DNA of 64,000 nt, taken from contig JAFJTR010000010.1 in NCBI GenBank assembly GCA_022559985.1, positions 558,001 to 622,000 on the forward strand. The letters run 5' to 3'. Of the stretch, positions 11,036-21,459 are shown piece by piece. Under the pieces are notes generated by a model. The model ran no database searches and was not told where the DNA came from. It saw nothing but the letters and a program-made list of their open reading frames with translations. How positions within the stretch are numbered: the first letter of the stretch is position 1; each line of letters begins with the position of its first letter. The translations under genes and the position numbers were made by a program. This DNA is from Parastagonospora avenae f. sp. tritici 18332-5 (taxonomy: Eukaryota; Ascomycota; Dothideomycetes; Pleosporales; Phaeosphaeriaceae).

Positions 11036-12189
11036 TCAAGCAGTCGTATTGACGGGCTCGCTCGTCTTTATGACGAGGTTTGCGACGCCGTCAACAAGTG
11101 GAGCTTCGCTACTCTTTGTAGTAGCAGCATCGGTGTCAACAACCTTGGTCGTCTCATCGATAGCCTTGTCACCAGTCTTCTCCTCGGTTATAACTTCAAC
11201 ATCCTCCTTCAGTTTCGCGCCAATGCTAGCCTCTTCTCCTCCCCAGAGATATATCTCGCTCTCGCCAATGGGTTTCCCAGCCTTTTCCCACCGATCCTTC
11301 CGTTGTTGTCTCCTCTCCGCTGCCATTTCATCCAGAGCGGGCCAGTAGATGCTGTGATCGTATTTGAAATCTACCTCACCACCAGCGGCAACCATGAGCT
11401 GTGATGCAGGGACATGGTCTGCGAGAGGCTCGTTGTACTTGATCTTCGATTTCGTGACGGGGTCGATGAAAGGGCTAATCAGCTTGAGGAAAGCAGAGAC
11501 ATACCACGGCACTATATATGTGTAAGTACTAATCTTTGCTTGCATACAGTGGTACGTGAGTACGTACAGTGTGTGAGAAGCGCTCTACCCAACCGCTCCG
11601 GGTAGTGACTTTGAAGAATGTCTAGCACTTGCTTCGAAATGCTCATGGGTGGAGTTCCACCCGAACTTGTGTTGCGGAAGTCGATCAACAATGCTAGTCC
11701 TTCCTGGCCAGGTGGGTGCAGATCAAGCGTCCGCTCGAGCATGTACACCAGATGTTCTACCTGCTTTTGGCTGGGCTTGGTATTCTGGTTCTGTGGCAGC
11801 AAGTACAGACACGGGCGGCCTTCCTTGTCAAAGCCCAATTGTACCTGCTTGCCTTTTGCATTCTCCTCGGAAATGTAGTCGGCAGTGAAGGTTTCGGTGC
11901 CAAACTCACGACGCCATATCAATGTCGCACGTAGTCGCTGGATCGCGGATTTAAGGTCCCATTTGGTGGCGCGCAAGTAGCGAAGGAGACATTCGCGGGT
12001 GAGCCAGAAACGTTCGTCTTCGGACACGGGCGCGGTCTCCGTTCCAGTCTTTGTGGTGGGCAGGGACTCCCAAGACTTGACTTCAGTGAGAAGTTCGTCG
12101 TACTTGGTTTGCTGGTCAGCCGTCAACGCGGGGGGAGCTGCGGGCTTGCAACCGGCCACTGGTTCTGCGAATGGTTTCATTGCCGACAT
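11036..12189 (-). CDS. CRAL-TRIO (Sec14-like) phosphatidylinositol transfer protein, PDR16/PDR17-like
   Basis: Two exons, 12189-11568 and 11511-11036, give 365 residues. An N-terminal CRAL-TRIO_N helix region (TRECLLRYLRATKWD) precedes the lipid-binding domain: LGFDKEGRPCLYLLPQNQ, LALLIDFRNTS, and SHYPERLGRALLTH spliced to LPWYVSAFLKLISPFIDP. The tail FKYDHSIYWPAL..GESEIYLWGG strongly resembles yeast PDR16, a Sec14 homologue that moves phosphatidylinositol and sterol and influences azole tolerance. An acidic low-complexity C-terminus of about 70 residues follows. The minus frame has a TTG-initiated extension, but the first ATG (12189) gives a sensible start. The gene diverges from POL12 with 275 bp between start codons. 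Confidence 0.88.
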
Positions 12190-12395
12190 TGTAACCAGAT
12201 TGTGACGAGAGGGAGGGTTCAATTGACTGTGGGAGAAGTCGAAAAACAATTATCCGCTATCGTAGACTACCGAAACAGCATCAATTGCAGATTGCGGTGT
12301 GACGGGACAATCAGCACCTACATAACTTTTGGAAGACCCTGGTCCCTGTCTGCGCTAGCCCTTCATACGCTAGTTGAATCACTCTATCGCGGGAC

Positions 12396-12420
12396 ACGCG
12401 ACGCGTCTGCCGAACACGCG
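12396..12420. promoter_or_regulatory. cluster of three MCB-type ACGCG cores upstream of POL12
   Basis: ACGCG at 12396-12400, ACGCGT at 12401-12406 (inside the palindrome GACGCGTC) and ACGCG at 12416-12420. They sit 45-69 bp before the POL12 ATG. ACGCGT is the MluI cell-cycle box bound by MBF, which in yeasts drives G1/S transcription of DNA-synthesis genes including DNA polymerase alpha subunits. The link to this gene is inferred from position and clustering. Confidence 0.7.
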
Positions 12421-12464
12421 CAAAACGACACTGTCACAATTCCCCTCACTCACTCCAAAAAAAT

Positions 12465-14580
12465 ATGGACGATCTGACCACAGAACTCACGGAGCGCTTC
12501 GAGCGCTACTGCGCTACCAAAGACGATGAATTCCCTCCCGATGTGCTCAACGAATTGCAGTCGATGCTGCGATTATACTCGATATCACCAGAAGAGCTGG
12601 ACTTCAAATGGCAGGCGTACAACATGAAGATGGGCGGGGAGGAGAACAAGATGGATCTCAAGACTGCGCGAGACTTCAAGAAGACTATGCAAGACACCCT
12701 CGAGCGAGAGAGCAGGGGGAAGGCTCAGCAGAGAAATGAGGTCAAGCGGGCAGCTCCTACACCAAGAGCTAAGGGAGGGGACATGTACGATATCTTGGAG
12801 GGCTTGGTGCCAAATACACCCCGGCCGAGTGGCGTGACCGGTATCAATGGCAGTACTGTGAAGAGGAAGGGCGACTTCCGGACGCCAGCTAGCAAAGTCA
12901 ACAAGCCCCATGAGATGAGCTCACCAGGCGGCAATGCCACGCCGAAAGCTGACGCCTCAAGCGGACTGGCATTTGATTTTGCGTCTCGTAAAAACGCAAA
13001 CGACATTACTGAACAGTTTATGCAAGGTGACATTGCCATCCCAGAGTCACCTTCTGAGGAGCCGAACGAACCACGCATCAAGCTCAAAGCCAATACCGAC
13101 ATGTCTAAGTTTTCGTACCGCACCATGGCCATGAAGCTGTCCGAAGCGTCAGAGGTACTCGACGACAAGATTGACGAGTTTCGCGAACTCATCCGAGAGC
13201 ACATGAACCTGGACGAGAGCGCGTTTGGCAACCCAAACTACCAATCGCCAAGCGAATTAATAGCAGTAGGGCGTATAGCAAGCGACACCAGTGAAGGCAA
13301 ACTCAACACTGCAGCATTAGTCTTGGAAGGGTCAAGACGCTTTGGATCTGGTCGACGTGTTCCGCTCAATGTCGACGGGCTGGTCAGCTACAGCTTCTTC
13401 CCTGGGCAAATCGTTGCTCTCAAAGGAACTAATGCATCGGGCGATGCCTTTGTTGTCTCTGAAGTCCTATCCTTACCTCTTCTTAACCAGCCCGCCACCA
13501 AGCCAGACGAGCTTGATGCCATAAATGCACGCTATCTGGATTCACCCGAAGCCGACCCCGACAATGTACGCCCACTGACGATGATGATTGCCTCTGGCCC
13601 ATACACGACAGACCAGAACCTCGATTTCGCGCCTCTTCACACCTTCCTGGACAATTCCGCCGAAGCGTACGCAGACAGTATCATTCTCGTGGGGCCCTTC
13701 CTCGATGCAGAACACCCTCAAATTCGCACAGGAGACTTCGACCCGCCTCCCAACTCCAGTCCGGATCAAGCCACCATGACGGATCTATTTCGACACCACA
13801 TCTCCACCGCATTGCAATCTTTTTCGAAACGCGTCCCGACATGTAATGTCATTCTCGTCCCAAGTTTGCGAGATGCACACCACCACCACGCCGCTTTTCC
13901 ACAAGACAAATTTATCAAGAAAGAGCTGGGACTCGGTGCAGCAGGGAAAATGGTGCAATGTGTGACCAATCCCATGACACTGAGCATGAACGAGATGACG
14001 GTGGGCATGAGCAGTATCGACATCTTGGACATGCTGAGACGAGAAGAACTGGTCAGTGAAAAGTCGCGCGGGATCAATATATATGAGCGATGTGCGCGGA
14101 GTGTGATTGAGCAGCGGAGTTTCTTGCCGTTGTTTCCGCCGCTTGCGAGAGAGAAGATCATACCACATCCTGCCGCTGTGGAAGAGAAGGTGTACAAGAA
14201 TGGCGAAGCTGAAGAGGTAGAGGAAGACGAAGGACGCAGCCCGTTCTTACCGCTAGGGACGGTGCTGGACACAAGTTACCTCAAGCTGGGTGAGATGTTG
14301 AACGTGAGGCCAGATATTCTAATCACACCCAGTGTACTGCAAGGTACTGTCAAGGTGAGTTGTGCATCATCAATCAATTTCGCCAGTGCTAATATGTAAT
14401 CAGGTTGTCGAATCTGTCATTGTTATAAACCCTGGTACTCTAGCCAAGCGCCGCGCAGCAGGAACATATGCGCGTGTCATCATACAACCCGCTGCGGTCA
14501 GCGATGCGGAGAGGGAGAAGGGATACGCAGTTGCGCACAAGCTTTGGGAGCGCACGAGGGTTGATATTGTACGAATATAA
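12465..14580 (+). CDS. POL12: DNA polymerase alpha-primase subunit B (POL12/POLA2)
   Basis: Two exons, 12465-14354 and 14404-14580, give 688 residues. The N-terminal helical domain and a disordered linker with MYDILEGLVPNTPRPSG lead into an OB-fold region (LVSYSFFPGQIVALKG). The calcineurin-like but inactive phosphoesterase core follows (LTMMIASGPYTT, SIILVGPFLDAEHPQI, CNVILVPSLRDAHHHH, VTNPMTLSMNEMTVGMSS). The last exon supplies VVESVIVINPGTLAKRRAAG and TYARVIIQP, the conserved C-terminal signature. The protein is the non-catalytic B subunit that tethers primase and Pol alpha and helps regulate initiation in S phase. Length is normal. The promoter has an MCB cluster, fitting periodic expression. 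Confidence 0.95.
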
Positions 14581-15155
14581 TCGGGCTCTCGTGTGTTATA
14601 GAGTGTCATGCCTCGGCCTGGGCTGTGCATGTTTGGCATGATAGGATGAGGCTATGAATTCTTGTAAATCGTTCAAATCGTGCAAGTCCACACCGTTGAA
14701 GTCCAAGTTACTCCTGTGACACGGATCGAGACGATGTTCATAAACCGTGGACAATACCTGGTATGCGATGTGCTTGTATCTTAGCTCGACTGTGGGATAA
14801 TTTTGTCCCTCGGTGCTCGATGTGAATGGTCCGCTCGGTGGTGCGTACGTAGTCTCGCTCTGCCAGGTCAATTCACTCGAGCGTTCCACTGTCCAAGTGC
14901 AAATCGAAATTATGTCGTGAACCCAGGTTGATATTTTGCTACCAAAGCCTGACGCATCCCCTCCATCCTTTAACCGTAAGGAAACAATGCATAATGAAAG
15001 CCATGCAGATTCATACTGCCCGACGCTTTCTCACTCCATGCTCCCGGTGTATATTGGCTCGCGGGAGCCGAATCGAACCGAAATGTATCGTCGGGTAATC
15101 ATCGCGTTCCACCGTTACGCCTTCACTACTCCAGCCATCGCATTCGGCGAGTGGT
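14581..15155. other. intergenic, between POL12 and RPS29 3' ends
   Basis: Convergent 3' flanks of POL12 and RPS29. An open frame at 14596-14889 (minus) has no ATG and is not called. A GC-rich hairpin lies at 15053-15073 and is described separately. Confidence 0.45.
15053..15073. repeat. inverted repeat / hairpin
   Basis: ATTGGCTC (15053-15060), loop GCGG, then GAGCC-G-AAT (15065-15073): an eight-pair stem with one bulged base. It lies about 80 bp beyond the RPS29 stop on the minus strand. It could form in the RPS29 3' UTR, but no function is known. Confidence 0.35.
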
Positions 15156-15565
15156 TTATCGATGCTGCAGAATTGTCAGAATAACGGTTTCAAAAGGACA
15201 GAGTATCGTAGTCGCAGTCGACTGTGGATGGATCGTAGCGTGGGAGGTTGGGTGGGTTGGAGAATCGTACCTTGACGAAACCAATGTCGGCGGACTTCTC
15301 ACGGAAGCACTGACGGCAGATGTTCAGGCCGTACTTGCGGATGAGACCAGCAGGGTGGGTGCAGACGCGGCTGTGAGTACCTCGTTAGCCACGGCCCCAG
15401 GATATAAACCTCGTCATTCGCCCGCTTCTGCTGCGCTTCGCTCTGCATCACTTCCACCACTTCTTTCCATTGCTGACCAGAATGCATAAAGGTGTGAACG
15501 TACCACTCGCGGGAGCCCTTGCCGTAGGTCCTAGGACGCGAATACCAGACAGACTCGTGAGACAT
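15156..15565 (-). CDS. RPS29: 40S ribosomal protein S29 (uS14)
   Basis: Three exons, 15565-15504, 15370-15271 and 15164-15156, give exactly 56 residues, the usual S29 length. Exon 1 encodes MSHESVWYSRPRTYGKGSRE. Exon 2 adds CRVCTHPAGLIRKYGLNICR and QCFREKSADIGFVK. A nine-base last exon adds His-Arg and the stop. The four zinc ligands are Cys21, Cys24, Cys39 and Cys42. The last intron has donor GTACGA, branch CTGAC and acceptor CTGCAG. Reading through it instead would append about 25 unrelated residues, so splicing is much more likely. The protein sits in the head of the small ribosomal subunit. None of the long open frames represents it properly. Confidence 0.93.
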
Positions 15566-16176
15566 GTTGAGTGGATGTGTGTGGGTTTGCGATGTCGCTG
15601 CTGCGCTTGAGATCAGTACACAGAGCCCAGATATATTCTCTCTCGATCGCGCATGGCTACTGACAGTGTTGGGTGCTGGAAGGCGGGATTGTCGGTCGTT
15701 CGTAGGCGCTGTCGTTCACGATGTCAAAGTTTGGGGTTCGAGATTCAATATTGAGCGGCGGATCCTCGGGTGGGACATTAAGCGAGTGGTCCGTGCGCCG
15801 CGACCTCCTTCACTTCCACGCCGACGCACAAGATCGCCGAGACGAACATTCGAGTACTTTGTCCTCGTCTATTAGAGCACTGACAATATTCTCATATTCA
15901 CGGTCTGTGGCGTGTTTTATTATTCCATTGTATAAACGCTGCGACCTCACAAGTCCTCTTTGTCATATCAAGCGTCAACATAGAGGTGTTCATGAGACTT
16001 GAAGAAAAGTTTCGATGAGAACATGTCAGCTACAGATTTCTTGCCGAACTGTGAACTCATGCAAAATTGTGATCGAGCAGCGTTGACTTGCATATCGAAT
16101 CAAGGTAGTCATATTCATCGTTAACCTATCCATAGTTCATCACAACACCGGTACGCCGTCATCAGAAACATCAAAA
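15566..16176. other. intergenic, RPS29 promoter
   Basis: About 610 bases between the RPS29 start and the 3' end of the secreted-protein gene. Short frames overlap here without recognisable content. I see no clear ribosomal-protein promoter motif. Confidence 0.45.
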
Positions 16177-18118
16177 CTACCAACTAACAAATCTCCTCCT
16201 CCTAGCCGTTGTCTGTGTGCCTGTTCTCAGAGCGCTTTCGCCCTTCAAATCAGACACGCACTTCAGGTTCGTAGGCCGATTGACCTTGTTCGAGCTGTAG
16301 AACCACTTGCCAGCACCATTCGGCGTCATCGAGATCTTCGAGCCCCCATTGTTGAGCCAGAGCTCCATCTTCTTGTTGTCTCCATTAATGACATTAGTTG
16401 TGCATGCCACGGTGATTGTGCCGGACTGCTTCGAGTCCCAAGTGTAAGTGTCCAAGGTCACTGTGTCAGCAATCGTAGGGTTGATCTTGACGGTGACGTT
16501 GGCCTTGTTAGAGATGGAAGAGTTAGACTTCAAGCTGACGAGGAGTTCGAAGACGAAGGATGTCTCTGTTGTAACCTTGGGCGCGCTGACTGTGGCGTTG
16601 GGAGAACCTCCGTTGGTGATACTGGCAGATGGCGAGGACGGCGAGGTCTGACTCCACTTGAAGGTGAGATCGCTGCTGGATACATTGGCCTCTGTGTTTG
16701 AGCCAACCAGCAAGAAGTTCGTGCCAACGCGTTGGGCAGAAGCAATCTGTGCTACGGCAGCCACTGGACTAACGACCTGAGCATCGGAGGTGGGTTGCGA
16801 GGCCGATGCCGATGCCGAAGGGCTGGCACTGGGGTCTAGAAGATCGCTGGGACTGCATGATTTCGATGGTGCGGGAGGTGCGACACCAGGGAAAGGCGAC
16901 AGAGGTCCGTATTGCTTGCCTTCCAGTACCGTTCCCTGTACGAGATCGCGGATGTCCTTGAAGGGAAATGGTGGAGGGTTCGTGCCTGGTACATCGACCT
17001 CAGGGAAGATCCACTCACTCACTGCCATGATGAATTCACCGGCTTGAATGCCATCATTTGTCTCCTTCACAGGGGTATTCGTTGTGATGCGATATTCACG
17101 CGTAAAAGGCGCTTGAGCTTGTGGAGCAATGCTGGCGACAAATTTGCAGCGCGTCTCTTGCTTAGGAGTTGCAGTACCAATGGTGCGATAGGTTTCCTTG
17201 CCAGTACATGGATCGACATCAATTGCGCTGATTGTGACGATTGCATTGGCGCAGTTGGAGAGAAACCCGACAACTTTGATGTCAGCGAACTCGACGTTTG
17301 CAGCGCTATCAGGAACACCGATCAAGAAGTCTTCTAGTCGGATGTAGTTCGGTGCGTCGGCGCCTTGGGTTGTAATATGAAGACTGATGCAGGTGATGTC
17401 AGATGCAAGGATCTCATTCGCACCTGCCTTGAGCCCAGAGTACTCGATATAGTCACCGACCTTGAGTGGGACCATGCGAAGAGGATCAGGGGCGTTGAAT
17501 GACTGGCCGGTCCCACGATTGGAGCTCAGGCATTTATCGGTGTTGCCAGGATAAGGAATGCACATTGGGAACCCAGAAAAAGAAGCGACACTGGGGCTCC
17601 CTGTATCAGCTACCCACATCGGTGCTGTATCGACCTTGGGTCCGAACAAGCCGTCAGGATCGTTGATGCGCACTCTGACGCCCCCGGAGATTGACAAACT
17701 GCCGTCTGAGTTAATGGCGGTGATGTAGCCTTGGCTGCCTTCAAGGCCAAATCTTTGGGCGACCTGAATCTGGCCGGCGAGGATGGTTCCGTCAACGATG
17801 TTGCCAACAACAGTGGTCTCAAAACCACCAGCTCCTGCGCCACAGAGGTCTTTAAACGGTGCAAAGACTGTGGGAAATTGGACGATCAAATTCTTTGGCA
17901 CCTTGATGTCAAAGCCGTTGACTTGGATCGAGCCGCCAGCGTTGTATTCAGCACCTGCACTACATCTAAAGAGTATTAGTCAGAGAAAGATACCTTTATT
18001 GTCAAGTTACTTACCCATCCAGTCCACCAACGACTGAGAACGGGATAATGGCTGGAAGTTGCGCGAGGCCTACGGAGGCGAGCGACAGCAGAGTCGACAA
18101 TTGTACTGAGCGATACAT
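16177..18118 (-). CDS. secreted protein with C-terminal PKD/Ig-like domain
   Basis: Two exons, 18118-18015 and 17959-16177, give 628 residues. The first exon starts with a signal peptide (MYRSVQLSTLLSLASVGLAQ) with a likely cut near residue 19. The next 340 residues are Gly-rich, with scattered Cys (FKDLC, FPMCIPYPGNTDKCLS, ASDITCISLH, GFLSNCAN, DVDPCTGKET, ETRCKF) that suggest disulphides; I do not recognise this domain. A Ser/Ala-rich linker (PSASPSASASASQPTSD) follows, then a beta-rich segment (LTFKWSQTSP, VSAPKVTTETSFVFELLV, KANVTVKI) like PKD/Ig-like domains of surface proteins. The last 90 residues may form a second beta module. Probably secreted or wall-associated; role unknown. Confidence 0.8.
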
Positions 18119-19992
18119 ATTGAAGATTGTGGAAGAGATTGATCTGAGTAGGTACTTGATTCCAGACAGCGGAACATGCGGTACTGTTATACTGCTCTCA
18201 AGGCAGTCACTGTCCGCCACCTGAGCTCAGAAAATCGCTTAAAGTGGCTGGCCAAAATCACAACGAACACCCTGCCCCAGATTCAGATCCTTAGATCATC
18301 AATCAACATGGTCTAGTCCCCATGGATAGAGCCCTGTCGTGTGTCCTCGCGAGGCTCGAGCGTATGTTACTGAGAACACACGTGCTACTGCAACCAGTAA
18401 GCAGCGAGTGACAGACGCCATCGATACTTCCAAGAGGCGAAGCGAATAAATCTGCTGAGTAAAGGCTCCCCAAAAAGCACTACCACGGGCGGGTCCCAAT
18501 CTTTCACCACATGGCAGCCAGCCACGGCTGTAGAAGCCAGGGTCCATCAAGCAAGCTACAAGCCACGAAAAGCTCCATGTAAGGCTCGCCTGTTCGAAGT
18601 TGTAATACAACCTAGCAAGGACCGATCTCGATTTCTTGGCCCGGAGTGTATCTTCCCCAGATGTCCTCTAGCTTTGCGTGCGGGAGCGGCTGAAGACTCA
18701 TTGCCAAGAAGATACTCGTACACTCAAGCGAGCGACATAGCGTCATGCAGCGGAACCTTGTACATGTTTGCTGTCCGAAGAACAAGTTATGAAGACCTTG
18801 TATTGTGTGTTTGATGTCTTCATGTAGGTAGCAGCCCAGGATAGAACGGTCGTTGGCATCGCCATCTCGGAGACGTGGTATCGGCACAACAACATGCCTA
18901 CGCAGATCGCATTCTGTGTTGACCGCCTATCCTTGAAGACATAGCATGTGTATGTCTTTTCAGCTTCGCTACAATGGCCGCCCCGGGCGCCTCAGTGGAC
19001 AAGCCTCGACGCGGTCAGCATTCTCTGAGCGGGACGAGCTGCTAAGTCTATTTCGGGTGCGGAAAAGGACTCAAGCTTTTCAGCCTGGATCTCGCTTCAC
19101 ACGGCCGATCAAGGAGGCTTGCTGTACAAATCAGCAAGCGCGCCTGAGGACGATGTACGGAGCTAGTGTAGAGAAGCGAAAGGTTATCGTATGGCTGTTC
19201 TAGAGCGTAAGCACACAGCTGAGCGGCAGCTCAATCGTAGTGGGCGCTGCAGGCTGGCAATCGAGACATTGCATTACACTGATCGCATTTCACCAAGGTA
19301 TATTCGTAGCGTCTCGATTTATTTGCCGCCTCTTATGAATTTGATGTGGGCAGCTCTTCACGTTCGGCAAAATATCCGGCGATACTTGAATAATGTTGTG
19401 AGAACGATGAGGTCTAGGTCTGTGGAAGGAACACCGATCCGGGTGGCGAGAATGGACTAGAACAAAAACAACCCTGATAGCCTATTTCTTTCAGCTCAGC
19501 CCACCTGACACGCACGAGAACGGCATACACGGTGAGGACGACGAGGCGTTTGTTGGTGCATTCTTGATGAACAATCGCTCTTACTTGGTACACACTGGAG
19601 TATTCGAGCTGTCGCGTCAAAATTTACGTTCAGCTCCATGACCAGCACATTCTGTGCTCGACTGCGTCCGAACAGTCACCTTTCCGGTGGTTCGCAAGTG
19701 ACAGGATCGAGAACATGCTCTGGGCAAAACCATATTTGATAAAAGTAGTGATCGGAATACTAAAGGCGGATAGTGTTGGATGTTGGTGAAACGGAGTAGC
19801 GTTCTCTTCTTGCAAGCGTGAATTCTCGAGCCCCCACATGCGGTACAGGCGATCAATGCCCCGCATCTACGCACACATTGATTGTACACTAGCAACAGAT
19901 GGAGATTATACTACTGCAGGCATGCTTTCAGGCCCATTTTGTGAATATGTTTATTCTAATCTGGTAGTTCTTCATCGATTATCCGATTCATC
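18119..19992. other. gene-poor intergenic region before the tRNA
   Basis: About 1.9 kb with no gene I can support. Frames up to about 100 codons occur on both strands but show neither domains nor coherent splice structure. It contains the promoter of the secreted-protein gene near 18120-18400. Confidence 0.5.
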
Positions 19993-20077
19993 GGCCTAAT
20001 GGCCCAATGGCAAGGCGCTTGACTACGATCACCCATCCGAAATCAAGAGATTCCAGGTTCGACCCCTGGTTAGGTCA
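19993..20077 (+). tRNA. tRNA-Arg (anticodon ACG) with 13-nt intron
   Basis: The cloverleaf folds fully. Acceptor GGCCTAA (19993-19999) pairs with TTAGGTC (20070-20076) with one G-U; A20077 is the discriminator. The D arm is GCC/GGC, the anticodon stem CTTGA/TCAAG, and the T arm CCAGG-TTCGACC-CCTGG. The anticodon loop reads CTACGA then A once 20029-20041 is removed, an intron at the usual position after base 37. That puts anticodon ACG at 20025-20027. A-box (TGGCCCAATGG) and B-box (GGTTCGACCCC) are present. Confidence 0.93.
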
Positions 20078-20078
20078 C

Positions 20079-20084
20079 TTTTTT
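20079..20084 (+). terminator. RNA polymerase III terminator (T6)
   Basis: Six T residues begin two bases after the tRNA-Arg 3' end, the expected Pol III stop signal. Confidence 0.85.
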
Positions 20085-21459
20085 GCTCTTCTGGACGATC
20101 TTTTTTGGGTAGTCTAAGGTGTCCTTTGCGGTTTGTGGGTGTTCACGTTATAGCGCAACTTCCGTCAACATTCCACATCACTGGCTCATATGGGAAGTCG
20201 AACTTCCTGTGATCTGCAGTAAGGTTTGCATATGTCCATTGTTAGACATTTTGGAGGTATGACGACTGTGAATACGCGGTCATTCCCTCCCAAGCCTGCG
20301 AAATGCCTTTTTGCCCGTAGCAAGAATGACTACAACCGTCCTTCTGACAAACACAAGACCCGAGTGTAACTGATTTGTCGGAAGTATGACCAATTAAGTT
20401 TCAGATGCTGCGGTTCTCACCCACTCGTGTAATGAGCACCATGCGAAAGGAAGTACTGTATACGTGCACGTCACCAGGCAGCCCCGTTTATAATTGTATT
20501 TTCAATTGTTTTAATACGTGGTAAACATATGTGTGTAACGCGTGAGCGCTGTATATAGGTCGGATATGATGACTGCGAAGTCCGCTATGATCCTTCTCTA
20601 TGCCCTTGAAACCTCCCGTTTCCCACCAGAACATAGGAAAATGCTAGACGGCTGTGAAAGATGCAAAGTAAAGCAAAAGTGCAGTCAGCGCTTGACTGTC
20701 ACATTGCCAAAAAAAAATCCGCTCAAGTCGCTAAGAACTGCCGCTCAAAATCAGGGCAGGGTTGGGCTCTAGATCTGACCATTGCGCGTCGGCTTGAAAA
20801 CTGTTACTCGAAAAATTGCTCGATGCAAATGTGTAAATGCGCGACTGACCCCCACTTTCTGATTCGGCGGGTACCGGCGTGGTGGATCCTGGCGCACTTT
20901 CGGCGCATAAACGTTGATCGGGAAAAGGCAAAGTGCCCTTCAATACGGTTGTGTGTGCGTTGTTTCCAAGGCAAACTTTTGGATGTCATGTTGCAGGAAC
21001 GAGACCAGGGACAAAACGCGTAAAACAAGCACGTGTGCAGTGTTTGATGTCACCTGTTCCGTCGCCGAGGCCCCAAAACAATGACGAAGACCGCGTCCGG
21101 GGTTGGAAGAACCCTCTTTCCGGTAGCTGGATGACACGTGCCCTGGGACTCGCGTGCGCAGTCAGGTAAAGTTTTCCAAGTGAGCGGTCACCGTGGTGGA
21201 AGAGTCCACAATTGGTAACGCAAAGAAGCCATACCGTCCGAGGAAATGTCCTGTTTGCGATCGACTCAAGGATGACTGCGTGACTGACTGACGTCGACTG
21301 ATGAGACAGCTGTTTCCAAGGATGGCATGTGGCGCGACGGCAGTACTCGTGAAAACAAGGCCGTGTGAACGTAGCGAGGGTCTTGATGCGTGCATGCCCA
21401 ACGCACACAACGGCTGTCGAAACGAAGAAGCCCTAACAATAATATTCAGGGAAATGCGA
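20085..21459. other. gene-poor intergenic region after the tRNA
   Basis: About 1.4 kb without a supported gene. A 21-bp segment at 20835-20855 closely matches one at 24576-24595, hinting at old dispersed repeats. The overlapping frames of 60-140 codons have no recognisable domains. Confidence 0.45.

Noticed and set aside
14596..14889. 97-codon minus frame beside the POL12 stop
   Set aside because: It begins with GTG, has no internal ATG and no recognised domain; likely a chance frame in 3' flank.
15040..15110. Possible minus-strand tRNA (CGGTTCGATTC box)
   Set aside because: The B-box-like string has no matching acceptor, D or anticodon stems; it is part of the hairpin region.
20537..21021. 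Isolated ACGCGT sites in the tRNA spacer
   Set aside because: Single copies far from any gene start; expected by chance.
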